A DNA stretch of 64,000 bases. Origin: Rhabditophanes sp. KR3021 (taxonomy: Eukaryota; Nematoda; Chromadorea; Rhabditida; Alloionematidae). The translations under genes were made by a program, and so were the position numbers. Every line of letters begins with the position of its first letter. Within the stretch, counting starts at the first letter, position 1. Below are positions 35,329 through 47,805 of the stretch, one piece after another. The notes beneath the pieces were generated by a model. That model saw only the letters and a program-made list of their open reading frames with translations, was not told the DNA's origin and made no database searches. The stretch spans positions 558,001 to 622,000 of the forward strand of contig CAUJLY010000003.1 of the NCBI GenBank assembly GCA_963281155.1, read 5' to 3'.

Positions 35329-35884
35329 ATGTTATTATTGTTTGTAGCTTCTTTATCATTGCTACAAATAGTAGCGTTACAAAATGTAACAATAAAGACA
35401 CCGATTGTAAACGACTTACAATCAATTCCAAGTTTCCTAAAATTAGCTAAACCTTCAACGGTACGTGAATTTAATTTGTTAATGGCCAATGATTCTTTGA
35501 CAAAACAAGAGTTCGGTAATCGAGAAAGCGCGTTGTTTAGCCAGGAAAGCAAGGAAGTTCAGGTATTGATTTTGTTTAATTAATTTAATTTACCATTTAA
35601 AGGATGCCTATTTTCTTTTCAAAGCACAGATGAATGAGGAATTGGAAGAAGATCGTGCAACTGAAAACACCAAATCTACCTTGCTTTCTCCAGAGGCTTT
35701 GGCAGCTTTTAATCAAATTCGTACCATCCAATCAAATGCAACTTTGAATCGCTCAGCATCAAATAAATTACTGAATGATTATTTCTCGGCTTTAAATACC
35801 TCCGTCCAGAATGATTTAAAAAGTATTTTGACGGGCCGAATTGCTCCTGCCCTTGGCCAAGAAATGACACCAATACCTACCTAA
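35329..35884 (+). CDS. secreted SXP/RAL-2 (DUF148)-like protein
   Basis: Exons 35329-35562 and 35603-35884 (40-nt intron, phase 0; EVQ|DAYF) encode 171 aa. An in-frame ATG at 35290 exists, but the ATG at 35329 gives a clean signal peptide (MLLLFVASLSLLQIVALQ), so I prefer it. The mature part has the hallmarks of the nematode SXP/RAL-2 family: IPSFLKLAKPSTVREF, an N-SLTKQEF turn, and a central EVQDAYFLFKAQMNEE helix. In the family these are small secreted, often metal-binding proteins of unclear role. A second member lies at 57.3-58.0 kb. Confidence 0.75.
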
Positions 35885-36524
35885 AGTACTTCTCCTTTTG
35901 GTTGAATTATTTTCTTAACACCAACCCTTTTATCACATAAATACCACCTAATAAATATGGAATGGTTTATGATACTACAATTTTACTCTTGTTTACCAGG
36001 CAAATTAATAAATACAGATTCAAGGTATTTCAAAAATAAAAAACTAGTCATGTAGTATTTTGATAATAATATTCATGCTTCCTGTTTATGAAGGACCAAA
36101 AACCTAAAAAAGCACAATTATTAATTAGGCCTTATTAGCCGAAAGAGATGCGCATGGTTATCATCATAAATCGTATGTATAGTATGACCGACCATACATT
36201 AAATACGCGCAATTATAATAGGTGGTCCATCTTTTGCTCACCACAGTATAAGATTAGATGAAGGAGATAGTGTTTGTAGCACACACAAAGTGAACAACTC
36301 ACCTTTTGTTACAAATGGGCGCTACACTATAAATGTAAGTTTGTATTTAGTTCAAACTTTTAGTCGCTACTTGGACTGTTACAACAAATACTACAATTCT
36401 CTCTCACTTCCTCTACCCTAATCAATAAGACTAATTGTTGTCATAAACTTCAGTATATTTATTTATTGGATAATATTTTGAGTCAGAATAAAGTACATAA
36501 AATTAATTAAGATTAAATAAGACA
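35885..36524. other. intergenic
   Basis: Convergent 3' flanks of the SXP/RAL-2-like and Cys-rich genes. No feature recognised. Confidence 0.4.
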
Positions 36525-37403
36525 TTATCTGTGTCTCTTGTTTTGAATGACGCCTCTGACGAACAGTGGATCTACTTGGTACGAATTTTGAACAATGAAG
36601 TTGGCGAATTGTCTGAATGTGTAGAGAAGTTCAACATTCATGTCGGTGAAGATGGAGTAAAATTTGGTTCTGGTAAGAATATCATACGTCTTTCTTCTTA
36701 GAAATCTCTTGAGGTCATGATGGGTGCCGAGGGTTGGTTCATTGGGAGAACGGCATGCCCTGACGGCTGCATTGAATCGACCAAGACATACATTGTTGTT
36801 CGCTGCTACACGAGCAACGTTTTCCTTCGCTATTACTTCATCTCTTTTGTATTTCCTGCAACAATAGTCACACAGATTTGCCAAGCACTCCTTCATTTTG
36901 TTCTCTTTATTCTGAAATTAATCTATTAGTATTTATTTAATTCAACTTTAAAATTACCTCTAAATGCACCCGTAAACATCTTTTGCAAGAATATATAACA
37001 AAATGTGTATCATGAGCCTTATTAAACTTGTAATTTATAAGTCTGCATACTTCGCAATTATTAAAAACATCTAAATTGGATCTCTAAAATTTAAAAAAAT
37101 TAAAAATCAAATCCAGATTGCACTTACTCTAGAGCTAACGCATAGGAATTCTGGCTCCCTCGGACTGCATTTCTTCATTCTTGCCATACTGGCCTCCAAA
37201 GCATGATCCAAAATCTTTAGCACTTCACAACGGAAGTAACTCTGGCATTTGGTAGGCAACAAAACGTCATTTTTGGCTACTTCCTTTACAGGTGTATTTT
37301 CACCCACAGGTTGACCTCCATTTTGGGGATTGCCACTAACAGCTAATAAGGGTAATGAATTACCGATTATCTCCACACCCAACCCACTGGCGGATGAACT
37401 CAT
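36525..37403 (-). CDS. hypothetical cysteine-rich protein
   Basis: Exons 37403-37128 and 36911-36525 (216-nt intron, phase 0; SSR|NKENK) encode 220 aa. I do not recognise the family. After a Gly/Ser/Pro-rich N-terminus of about 45 residues, a helical region carries about nine cysteines with an uneven pattern (KCQSYFRC, MKKC, FLC, KECLANLCDYCCRKY, NNVC, RAC), followed by a basic helical C-terminus ending QNKRHR. No signal peptide or membrane segment is visible. The paired Cys in helices recall twin-CX(n)C or zinc-binding proteins, but spacing fits none I know. The clean splice between two protein-like frames supports a real gene. Confidence 0.65.
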
Positions 37404-40400
37404 TCTCGAGAATGTCTGTCACTAAAAAGAACAAATAAATAAAAAGAATTCATACTTATGATCACGCAACAACCCGAAGACAATCTACTATTTCCCGATA
37501 CAAGAAACCGCATAGACCGTATAACTTAAAACATTCAAGTGACGATAACCTATCTAATCACAGACTGTGTTTCTACTTCTCAAAAAAGGCCTACTACATC
37601 AAAACGCCTTATGCCACTAAATTAACTTAAACTAATCATTTCAACAAACCTGTTTTCCTTTACCTCCAAATTAACAAAAAAAAAGGAGAGATGCAGGTTG
37701 ATTAAATGAATGGAATCAGTTTATTTGGTACCGTAAAAGCACTCTCAGACGAGAATCAAAAGATGTAATTTGGTGACGTTCAAGCCTGTCATTTAATCAT
37801 GATTTATTATATTTATAGACATCTCGATACTAAACCTTTTTCAATTAATCAAAGAGAGTGGATAGGAAATGTTTGGTTTATGTTTCATGGAAAGACTAGA
37901 CAAAATGAAGTATTACGACCTTTTTAATATACCCTGGTTCTTAGTTGAATAGAGCTTATTTGCATGGTGACTAGTCCATTTTAAGACTTCTTATCAGTAG
38001 GAGGTTGGTTATTTTGGGTTACCATTTTGTTGGCTCACTATATTAAGATACCAAATGTAGACATATATCAACAGTACATCTATCAATTAATTAAATGAGT
38101 ATCAACAAAGCATGCGATTTCAATGAAGCAAGCTATCTCTCCTCACAAAGATTGCGTTTATTTGGTGGTGGTAATAGAGATCATTTCGAGAAATAACAAT
38201 ATTTATGATAATATTTGTGCTCGAAGACGGTATTTATGTAGGGGAGAAGTGAATTTGTGGATAATAATAAATAGAACTAAAATCTAGTTTGTGAAGATGA
38301 AAAAGCTGATGAAAGGAGTGGCAAAGGGAGGTTTCTATTACAATTTAGTTTTAGAATAAATAATTATTGCATGGTAAGGACAACAACGAAAGATGGCTAA
38401 TAGTGAGAAGTAATGTGTCTGGGTTTGATATGTAGAAAAAATCACTTAATTGATATGCTTATGATACACACATATGCACTTCCTCCTTTTATAATAGTAC
38501 CTAATTTATTGAAGAGAGAGACTTGAGAAAGGACAGGGGCGCAAGTGAAATTGAAGCGCAGTAACCAAAAGACAGACATTCCTGCGTCAATCCAAAAAGT
38601 GGCAGAATGATATTTATGATTAAAAAGAATGCTACATCTCAAAGACCGATGTACTAGGTATTTAGTAATGTGTGTATGTATACAACAAACAAAAAAAGAA
38701 CAGAATATAAAGTGTCAATTTTTTGATGAAGCATGGGACCCTTTAGAGATCCAATCTAGAACCAACAAACTCCAACTCATCACGCCATCAAATTCATTTT
38801 GCTCCTTATACAGTATTAAAAAGGGACTCAACAAGTGGTCTCAACATTTTTGTTTGCGGACAAGAAAATGAATCACACATACACACACTTTCCAACGCCA
38901 ATTTCTAATTTTTGATAGGATATTTTAACTTTAACCATTTTGATATTTATTGTGTCAACACCATCAAAAGAAAATGTCTGTATTCAAAATACAACGAAGT
39001 GACAAAACGCACCACATTATTGTCGCATATTTGACTAAACCTAAATATCGTGTATACAGTAAACATTATGCCACCTCGGTTGCTCGAAGAACTTTTCTTA
39101 CACAATAGAAGGTACTTTCAATTTGTAGAAAATAAATAAAATGGCGAGAAAGTCAACAAAACAATTTTTTAAATAAAACTCCACAACAAAGTCAATTTTT
39201 AAAAGGTAAATGAAAAATAAAAGGTTTGAAAGGGAGATATTTAAAAATAAAACATTTTTTACCACAAACAACAACAAAAATAAAGAAGTGGACAAAGAGG
39301 GAATGCTAGAATAAAAAAGAAAAGGCAAATATTCGCAGAAATGTCCCTCGGTCTAGACATTATCATTTTCCAATAATTCACTTGAACGAAACGATAATCT
39401 TTTTCTTAAAAAATGACTGGCTGGCTGGTGATGTCAGAGCTGAGAAAAGTAGGGAATGTGTGATGTTTGGGGTGAAGGTTTCTGTCTGGCAGTACTTTTT
39501 TAAGAGACTTAGTTAGACTTCTTTTGACGGATTGAGGAGGTGAAACATCCACTGATAATAGAAACACTTAGGGATGAGTGGTGGGTGTTTAGAGTTGTTG
39601 GCATAATCTTTAGCTATTCTTTTGTGTCAGCTTAATTAAATTTGGATAAAGTAGAAGGGAAGGACAAGTTAGAAGGGATAATCGGCTTTATAAATGCATA
39701 AACCTATACAAAGGAAATAGAACTTTGTCCAAAAAATCCCATCAAATAATGGAGATAATTGGAAAATATTTTTAAACGACCCCACCATTTACAAAGAAAG
39801 TTGCGCATATCTCTGCCTTGATAGGGATAATAGTCAATTCGCATGGTGAGCAATCTTTGGTCACTTAAAAGTGTATCAGTCTATTTGAATAGAATAAAAA
39901 TGTATGATATTTGCTGCCTGGTTCCTTTACTACTTCTAAACAACACATATACTTACTAACAATTAAAAAAAGGTTATGTAATGGAGGGAATGGGTTTGTT
40001 TGTGTTGATTTTTGAGAGCAATTGTAGAAGGTGGTTTTTGCTGGCGAATAGGAGATTACAATTAATTATTCACAATAAAGGTCGATAAATAAAATCCAAA
40101 TATTATCAAAAAGTGATTTACATTCCTCGAAACGAACAATAAAAAAATGAAATATTTATGTTTTGTAACGGATGAGCGACGGTCACCCCTTCATGCAAAA
40201 TAAAATAGAACAAACTAAAACAATCCAAGCCTAAAAAATGAAAGGCACCATCAAAATCATGGCGATTTAGTTGAAAAATGGGTGTGTAATGAAATGATTT
40301 ATATGTACAAATACTTTGATTGTCTAGACAAAAATAATGATATAAGTTGATATTTTCTGTTTTGTTCTGGCTGCAAAGAAGTATGTACATGAGCAGTATT

Positions 40401-43400
40401 TTTTTATGGTGAGCAAATTTTGTCAAAAGTACACTATACAGAGAGCTCTTATCTCGTTTTTTGTGAATAAAAAATGTTTTGTTGCGGGCTGTCTCTTCCA
40501 TCGCATATCATATAATATTATATAAATTTATTATATAGATATATGTATATTTAAAAAAATAAAGAACACAGAGTAAGCAGAGTATTTTCATATAATAGTA
40601 TGGAAATGTTTAAAAAATTGTTGGGTATAAACATTTTATCCGGTTTCTGTCTAGACAAAAATAATGTTTAGTATATTGGGAGTTTATGTAGTTGTTGGGA
40701 TATTAAGTATTGTTGTGACTTAGTATAAATGGTAGTGGATACCAGTTTTTGTTTTGTAATCACAGCTTATTAGATGTGTGGATAAAGATAGTTAGTGGTA
40801 GTAAGGGTGAAAATGTGACAATAATACAAAAGAAGGGAGATGGGTGGGTATGTAATTTCATGTATATGTTTCATCATTATTTATGGTCGTTTTTTTGTTA
40901 ATTGTCATGAAGACATCTGATCTTGGAAGCACCACCTTTCTAGACAAAACAAAGGATGTTTAAAATAGCAAATAAATGTTGATGGGCTGATCTGGGGCTG
41001 TGTTAGAAGTATATGGATATAATTAGAATGCAGTTATATACATATCAGTAATATGGATGTAGTAAAAGATCAAAAGATTCAACTACAAGCTGCCTTGGTA
41101 TTAAAAGTTTAAGATTTTGTATGTAAAATGACGTGTCAAATAAAGTGTATGGTTGTAAATATGGGAATGGTTGATTTGTTCAAAAAAGGCTATGACCACA
41201 CACAGTCAAATAGTGTTTGTCAAATGTGTAATGGTACTGTTAGTGGTAGTGTCAATTAGTTTGTCAACAATAATAATAAACACTTCACAAGAGTGTATGA
41301 GTTTTAATGATTTACGATGACGAATAATTCTTACTAATGAATGTCAATAATGCTTTTCTAAGATAAATGACATGCTTTTGAATTTATAGCTTCACAAAGG
41401 GAAACTTTTTGTAGAGTTAATTTTCAAATCACAGACACGCTTATCTTGGTCATGTTTGCAATTACGTCAATTTTTTGGATCGTAAAAAGGATACAAAATT
41501 GAAACGCTTAAAAAATGTCTGCGAATGTGATGATGTATGTAGAATGATAAGGTTACAATGATTTTAGAAGGTAACCGACGTCTGTCTAAGGAATACCTAA
41601 CTTATCACAGCATAAAACAAAAAATAGTCACTTTTTATACTACATTCTTGTTCATTATCTGCATTAAGAATGAATTTAATTTAGTAAGTGAAATAAATAC
41701 TTCTAATACAAATTTCATATGAGTCAATCCTGTACAAAATACTTTATTATCAAAAAAAGCTGGAATGTTTATATTATTGAAAGGGATCTATATATAATCC
41801 ACGAATACAAAAATAATACACACACCATGAGATACAAATATTTAATTTCCACGAATTTGCTTTATCTTCAAGTAAATGTATCTTGTTATACAAAAATATA
41901 ATAACTTTGTTAAGAAGTACTAAATTTAAGTATTTATAGACATCATTTAGCAACAAAATGTCTAGACATTTTTATGTTTATTTGAATTTAATATTATTAA
42001 AATGTTTTTATAATTGCCTCACCTCAAAAAATGGAAATTGAAATTTGATGTCTTGAGGTAGGTAGTCTTTTGTGGAAATTGCTGGCATTTTCTAAAGTTT
42101 GAGAGCACTTTGAAGACATAGATTCACCCATAATACCTTTGTAAGAAATTAAATTGTACACTTATACGCAAAATATGCTTAAAGGGTTATAAAAGTGTGC
42201 TTTAACATATCTTTTAGGAAATTACGCTAAAAATAAACTTTGCGTCAAACAACAAATAAGTTCCCATAAGACAGTTGATTAAAAACCATTTTAATATTAA
42301 TTACAGACTTATTTACCAACACACTTACACAACAGCCAAACACACCATTACATTTCCTTAATTCGAGCAGATGTTTGCAATTCCCCAGAACTCCAACCAA
42401 CACAATCTCCTATCACGAAGACCTGACCATGTAAATTTATTCCAAGCCAGACGCATCTATTTCATTTACCCTCCAGATCATCTCTCCTGTTGCCCTTGAT
42501 CATTCCAAATCACGTAATTTAATGTTACATACTCTAATGAATGCTCATTTCATATAACCTCAAAACTTAATAAAGTAACACAACCTAACCCACCCCACAT
42601 CATCCGCCAGATGCCACCAACTATCATGTGGTTTACATATAAACTTACCCATTTAGCATAATAATAATCAATTTCCTATTTTAAAGTCATGCTTTTTAAA
42701 TATACTATTATTAACCCTTAAATATCCATCAACATTACCTACTGGACTCACAAATCATGATCCATCTTTATAATAGACGACAATTAGGAAGGATTGTTTT
42801 TGTTTCTGGTACAGGACTATCAATCTTCTCAAGTTCTTTAACAATATTATTTTGTTTTGTTGCTTACATCCTTTCCTTAACACCATCTAATATTTTTTCC
42901 TATAACCATATATGCATATAAACACGCCACCCTTTTTTATTTCAATTGTTTTTTAATTTTTTTAAATTGTATCACAGATGTATAAACAATTCTTGATATT
43001 CCCAAACACATACATTATATCTGTTTGATAAAGCTCATTTGAAGTGTCATGAGCTAATTCCCAACTTTAAAAGAACGAGACCCTTTCCGGTACCTACATC
43101 TGAACTTCATTCCAAACATTTACGCATTCACAGGGCTCTCTTGCTCATACAACAACCTCCAACAATCATAATTTTTTGATTCTTTTGTGTCAACTGCTTC
43201 TTATTTAATTGTCTCAAGTCATCTTTTTTTTAAAATCCGTATTTGGCCTAACTTTAAACCCACCTTCCCAAACACTCCTAACTTCACTTTTCAGACATCC
43301 AATCCCAAAAAACCCAAATCTCAACAAAAGCTCCTCAAAGTAAGTTTAAAATTAAAAAATAAAATCAATATTACCAAAGCTTTATAGTTAAGATTATATG

Positions 43401-46400
43401 AATTGGGGGGGTGATTGTGGTCGACAACATAACAAAATACATATACTTTTGCGGGTCGACTCATCATACTTATTTCTTTTTTTCCTCTAGATACAATATC
43501 TTTACATGATATTATTTTTTGGGTGGTGGTCTCTGTCCCCTGTATGCATGAGGTTATTTGGCTTGTTTGATATTTAGCTTGATGTCGTGTAGTACCTTTA
43601 ATGAGGAAATTGAATGTAGTTGGTTGGATGTGTCACTTTCGTAAATCAAAATATACTCGTTTATTTAGAGTTAGATGAAGGTTCTTTGTTGATTTTTTAT
43701 GCTATTTACCGCCTAAATTAGATATTTTGTCTTGAGAGAAAGAGATCACTATCTATACCATTCATTACGTACGTTTACACACCACCACCACCACCTTTAT
43801 GCCAATCATAACTTGCGATTTGACATGAGTATTTAATTGTATTGAACAAGTGTATGTTTAGTGGAAGTTGCATCTGCGTTTGATTTAGCTAAAATTGTCT
43901 TGATTAAAGACAAAATAGGCCTTGACAGTGAGTGATTGAACCTTTATTTAATAAAGTTTCCTACCATCAAACCTCTCTTTATTCCCCCTATTGATATCGA
44001 TTTCCTGTCCGGAGGTTGTGCTTCATACAAATTGGACAAAAAAATTAGCAACAAATTATTTCCACCAAACTCAACTTCTCATCTACTCAATATGTTTGTT
44101 TTACAAGAACCACTCTTATTCTCCTTGCCCATGTCATTCCTAGTCAACCTCAAAATGCCTTTTTGGTACCAATTTTTATATCTTTTCAATAGTCTAAAGA
44201 GGCAAGAGATTCATGATATATCAATATGTGCAGTACATATAAATGTTTTTATTTATATGTTATTTTTTTAATATTATCAGCCCTATATACAAAATAGGAT
44301 GTCTAATATTGTGGGGTTGGTGGTAAATGTGGTCTTTTTGTGATATATTCTCACCAACAATATATTTAAAGTCACAACGTTTTGGCTGTTGCGGTGAATT
44401 TTTTTGTTTCCCTTCATTTTTAATACTGATATATACTTAAAATAGATAAAGTTCACGTTTTCCATTGTAGAGCTCAATACAAAAATGTGTGTCCCTTACT
44501 GCAGCCCTAAATTAAAGATATTAAGTGGCGGCTTGGCTTGTTCGATATTTTTTTTGTTCATGACTGGTACAACACAAAACCTCATCATTATAAAATTATC
44601 TTTACCATTCTCATTCAGATGATGATGTTCTTTAGGTCAATTTTTTGTCGCAGGCGACAGATCTCTTTTTCTGATTATCAAATATATTTCTGTTTGTGAG
44701 TGTTGTTGTGCAATATTTTTAAGTATAAAAAAAGAAATGCGTCAAAACTATTATATTTACATTTTTACACTTTTTGTGGTGCAAATTCTAAACCAGAAAT
44801 GAGATCATCTCTTCCTAGAAAACATTTACCTCGTTCTCCTCCTAGCCTTCATTACCTTAACACATACAACACCTTTCAAAGGAATTTTTTTTGTTGTCAC
44901 TTAAGTATTCTAATTCATTAAACAAAAAACACAATCACATGTTACTATTTAAACCATTTTATTTCATATTTTCCATGCACAATCTAGGAAAAAGTGTATA
45001 GTTATTAACGATAATGAAATTTTTTTCCTTTGTTTGGTCGTCACTACAATATATTATTCATTGTCAATTAACACTCAATTTCACTTTTTATAAAACATTT
45101 AAAAAGGTTCTTGATGCAGAAACCTAGATATTATGCGTACCAATTCTCTCTCACTTAATATCTCTTAAAAGCATCAAACATATGTGTTTATTCAATTCTG
45201 AATTAAAGTTTTTTGGTTTGTCTATAATAAGCAAGAGTATAACTGGACTGGAGAAATAACAATGAAAAAAGAAGAGTTTTGTCTTTTAGTTTGTGTGGTC
45301 CGATATTAGGTTATTTGTGTTGTTTCACCACCACCAACTTTTCCCCTTCTAAACACAACATCCTTTTTGCTCCAGTTAAAGGATATGAAGAGTGGTAGTA
45401 GTAGTTAAATGCTAAAAAGCAATGTACTCTCTCTGTGCGCCAATTTAATTTTTTGTAGGTGCAAAAGATTACTTATTTTGGTGCTTTAAAAAAGGCATCT
45501 CCTCTTCAAATCCTCAAACAACCCACAAATGTGCGAGAGTAGTGGGACACAACAAAAAATGTGTAGTTGTTGTCTAAATAAAATTACACATACCACATAA
45601 TAATACAACATATTCACTTCTTTCTAATGTATCTTTCCTTCCCTTTCCAAAGATAATACTAAAAAAGACGTATTTGGTGCAGCACCCTTAACAAGTTGTG
45701 ATCTCAAAAATATATGTGTAATGTTTATGTTACCAACAACCTTTTCTGGGGTTGTATACCCCCCTTCTGATGTGATATTAGTATCAAAAAATTAAAAATT
45801 GATCTTTTCTTTTTGATACATACCCAATCCAATAAAACGTATTTTTCTACCTTTTTAGAGAGGTTCTTTGAGAAAATGTGTGTTACATTTAAAAGTATAC
45901 AAAAAATTCAGGGGTTGATTATTTTTCTTATTAGTTACTAAAGTCTCTAACGGTGCAGTTAGTGTCATCTGTTAATAAATTTATAGTCTATTTAGTAGTA
46001 GAGAGTTTATTATTATTAAAGAGTCTAATGAATTTTTTATTTTCTAAAAATATAGATGCGAAAAATACCGACGCGTCCTTTTTGCTTTTGGAGGTGTATG
46101 TGTGTTGTCGTCTGAATTGTATATAGTCTTCTTAGTTGAGAAATAGATATAGTTATATGTATAAATATCATTTGTTTTGTCGCGGGCCTGAAGTCTTTTT
46201 TAGTTAAAATTTTTGGTTGTTGAAATGATTTTGTGTGTTATTAAAGTCAAAATATATGTATACTTATACTTGTTCAGAAGAAAAGAAGTATATGTGGTGA
46301 TCTTTGTAATCATCGGACAAGAGACATACACTACTAGTAACTTTCATTATACCATCACATCAACCCCAGCTTATCATAGACAGGATCATTTTGTTTTATG

Positions 46401-47805
46401 ATCGAGAGCCACCTTTTGAATAGTTGAACTTGGTGAAACAGTTTTGACTTTTGGACTACTTAAATAATTATCTGCCAACAATTGATTCCTCAAACACTAT
46501 TTTTGGTGTTTGTTTAGAAGCAGTAAGTAGTTTTGTTGGGATATATTTAAAACAGATATATATCCTTATTTACTGCTTGCCGCAATCGCTTGCATTTTTT
46601 TCCAAACTTCATTCTATTACTAATTTATTTCCAAAAAGACACATCAAGAAGCGACGACACAATCGCTGTACCTAATGTGTCGTCTTGGATGCAAAACATT
46701 GCCAACTGCGGTGTGTTCATTTTTGTATATAAACCTTCTTCTCGAATATGATGTGAATCGAATATATGTGTATATTTATGTATAGGCAATTATGCATTGG
46801 TTGTTTGTGGGAAGGGTCGCTTTATCGTTTTTATTAATAGCCATAGCTATACTTTTGCGAGACCACACTGACCTGACTAATCTGCAGTTAAGCAATTTGG
46901 ATTTTTTACCTTTCATTCGGATTTGTGACTGCTTTTTATTGGTATTCGTTGTATGGTTTAATGTTGATTTGTTTTAACTACTTCCTAAAATCAAAGATAG
47001 TTGAATCTTTAAAGATTGTTTACTAAAATAATTGCGTCTAAATATACTTGTATACATATTTATACAATTCTAATACATATTTCATTTCCATTTATTTTGA
47101 AAGTCAAAAAGAATATATCTGAATGTTTTTTGTTAAATTACACCATTATAAAATAGTACCGCCGTCGCCTTGTGTTGACGATAAGTTGACGAGATATCAT
47201 CACATTTATTTCGCCACCAAAAAAAGACATATCATCATATATTAATATACAAATGTTATATATACAACCCAAAACAATATGGACCTTTAGTTGTTGTTTT
47301 GTACGTTCGAGTAGTATTTAGTGTAAAGAACTATAAAAAAGCAAATTATGCATTAAACAAAAATCAATTCATTTTCAAAACAATAGTACACCAGTATATT
47401 TGTCTTTTCGATAGATAGATATATCTATATATTTTTATTGATATATTCATTCATATGTGCTTGCTCCTCGATCAATTCGTTTCTATTTAACTTTTTTTAA
47501 CTTAAAAAAGATACTTTTAGTCGCGCCGCGTCAACAAAACTTCCTTCTTCTCAATTAGTATATAGTATGGTTTTGGGGTGATGGGTTTATATTTATTTAA
47601 ATATATGAGTTTCTTTGCCTTTCCACTAAATTCATTTAATTAAACTTACTACTGCTCGATGTGTCTTTCTCGTTCCTATCAACAAACCCAATTATTATTG
47701 TTATTATTCATAAAACTGCTAAATTTCTACGTTCATACATATTTCTTGCTATAATACTTGTTTTTTATTTTCATATTAATTGTTCCTCAATTGCAGGCTT
47801 CGACA
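37404..47805. other. 10-kb gene-poor block upstream of the Tousled-like kinase gene
   Basis: No supported protein-coding gene, tRNA or other RNA gene. The open frames present (for example 40118-40501 minus, 43936-44271 plus) are AT-driven and lack protein-like composition. The plus strand is G-rich around 40.7-41.3 kb and becomes C-rich around 42.3-43.3 kb (42301-42420: about 38 C, 10 G). Four GTCTAGAC palindromes cluster at 39.35-41.97 kb. It may hold distal regulatory DNA or non-coding 5' exons of the kinase gene. Confidence 0.5.
39351..41967. promoter_or_regulatory. cluster of four GTCTAGAC palindromes (Smad-box-like)
   Basis: Perfect GTCTAGAC occurs at 39351-39358, 40322-40329, 40649-40656 and 41960-41967; a 7/8 match lies near 40940. 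I found no other perfect copy elsewhere in the window. Two of the sites share a 19-nt core, TGTCTAGACAAAAATAATG (40321 and 40648). GTCTAGAC is the known palindromic Smad-binding element of TGF-beta signalling. A regulatory role here is inference. Confidence 0.4.

Noticed and set aside
42050..42075. CTTGAGGTAGGTAG as a let-7-family seed
   Set aside because: Continuation does not match let-7 and no hairpin partner is visible nearby.
43936..44271. 111-aa plus-strand ORF in the gene-poor block
   Set aside because: AT-driven composition, no domain, no splice context, no similarity to neighbours.
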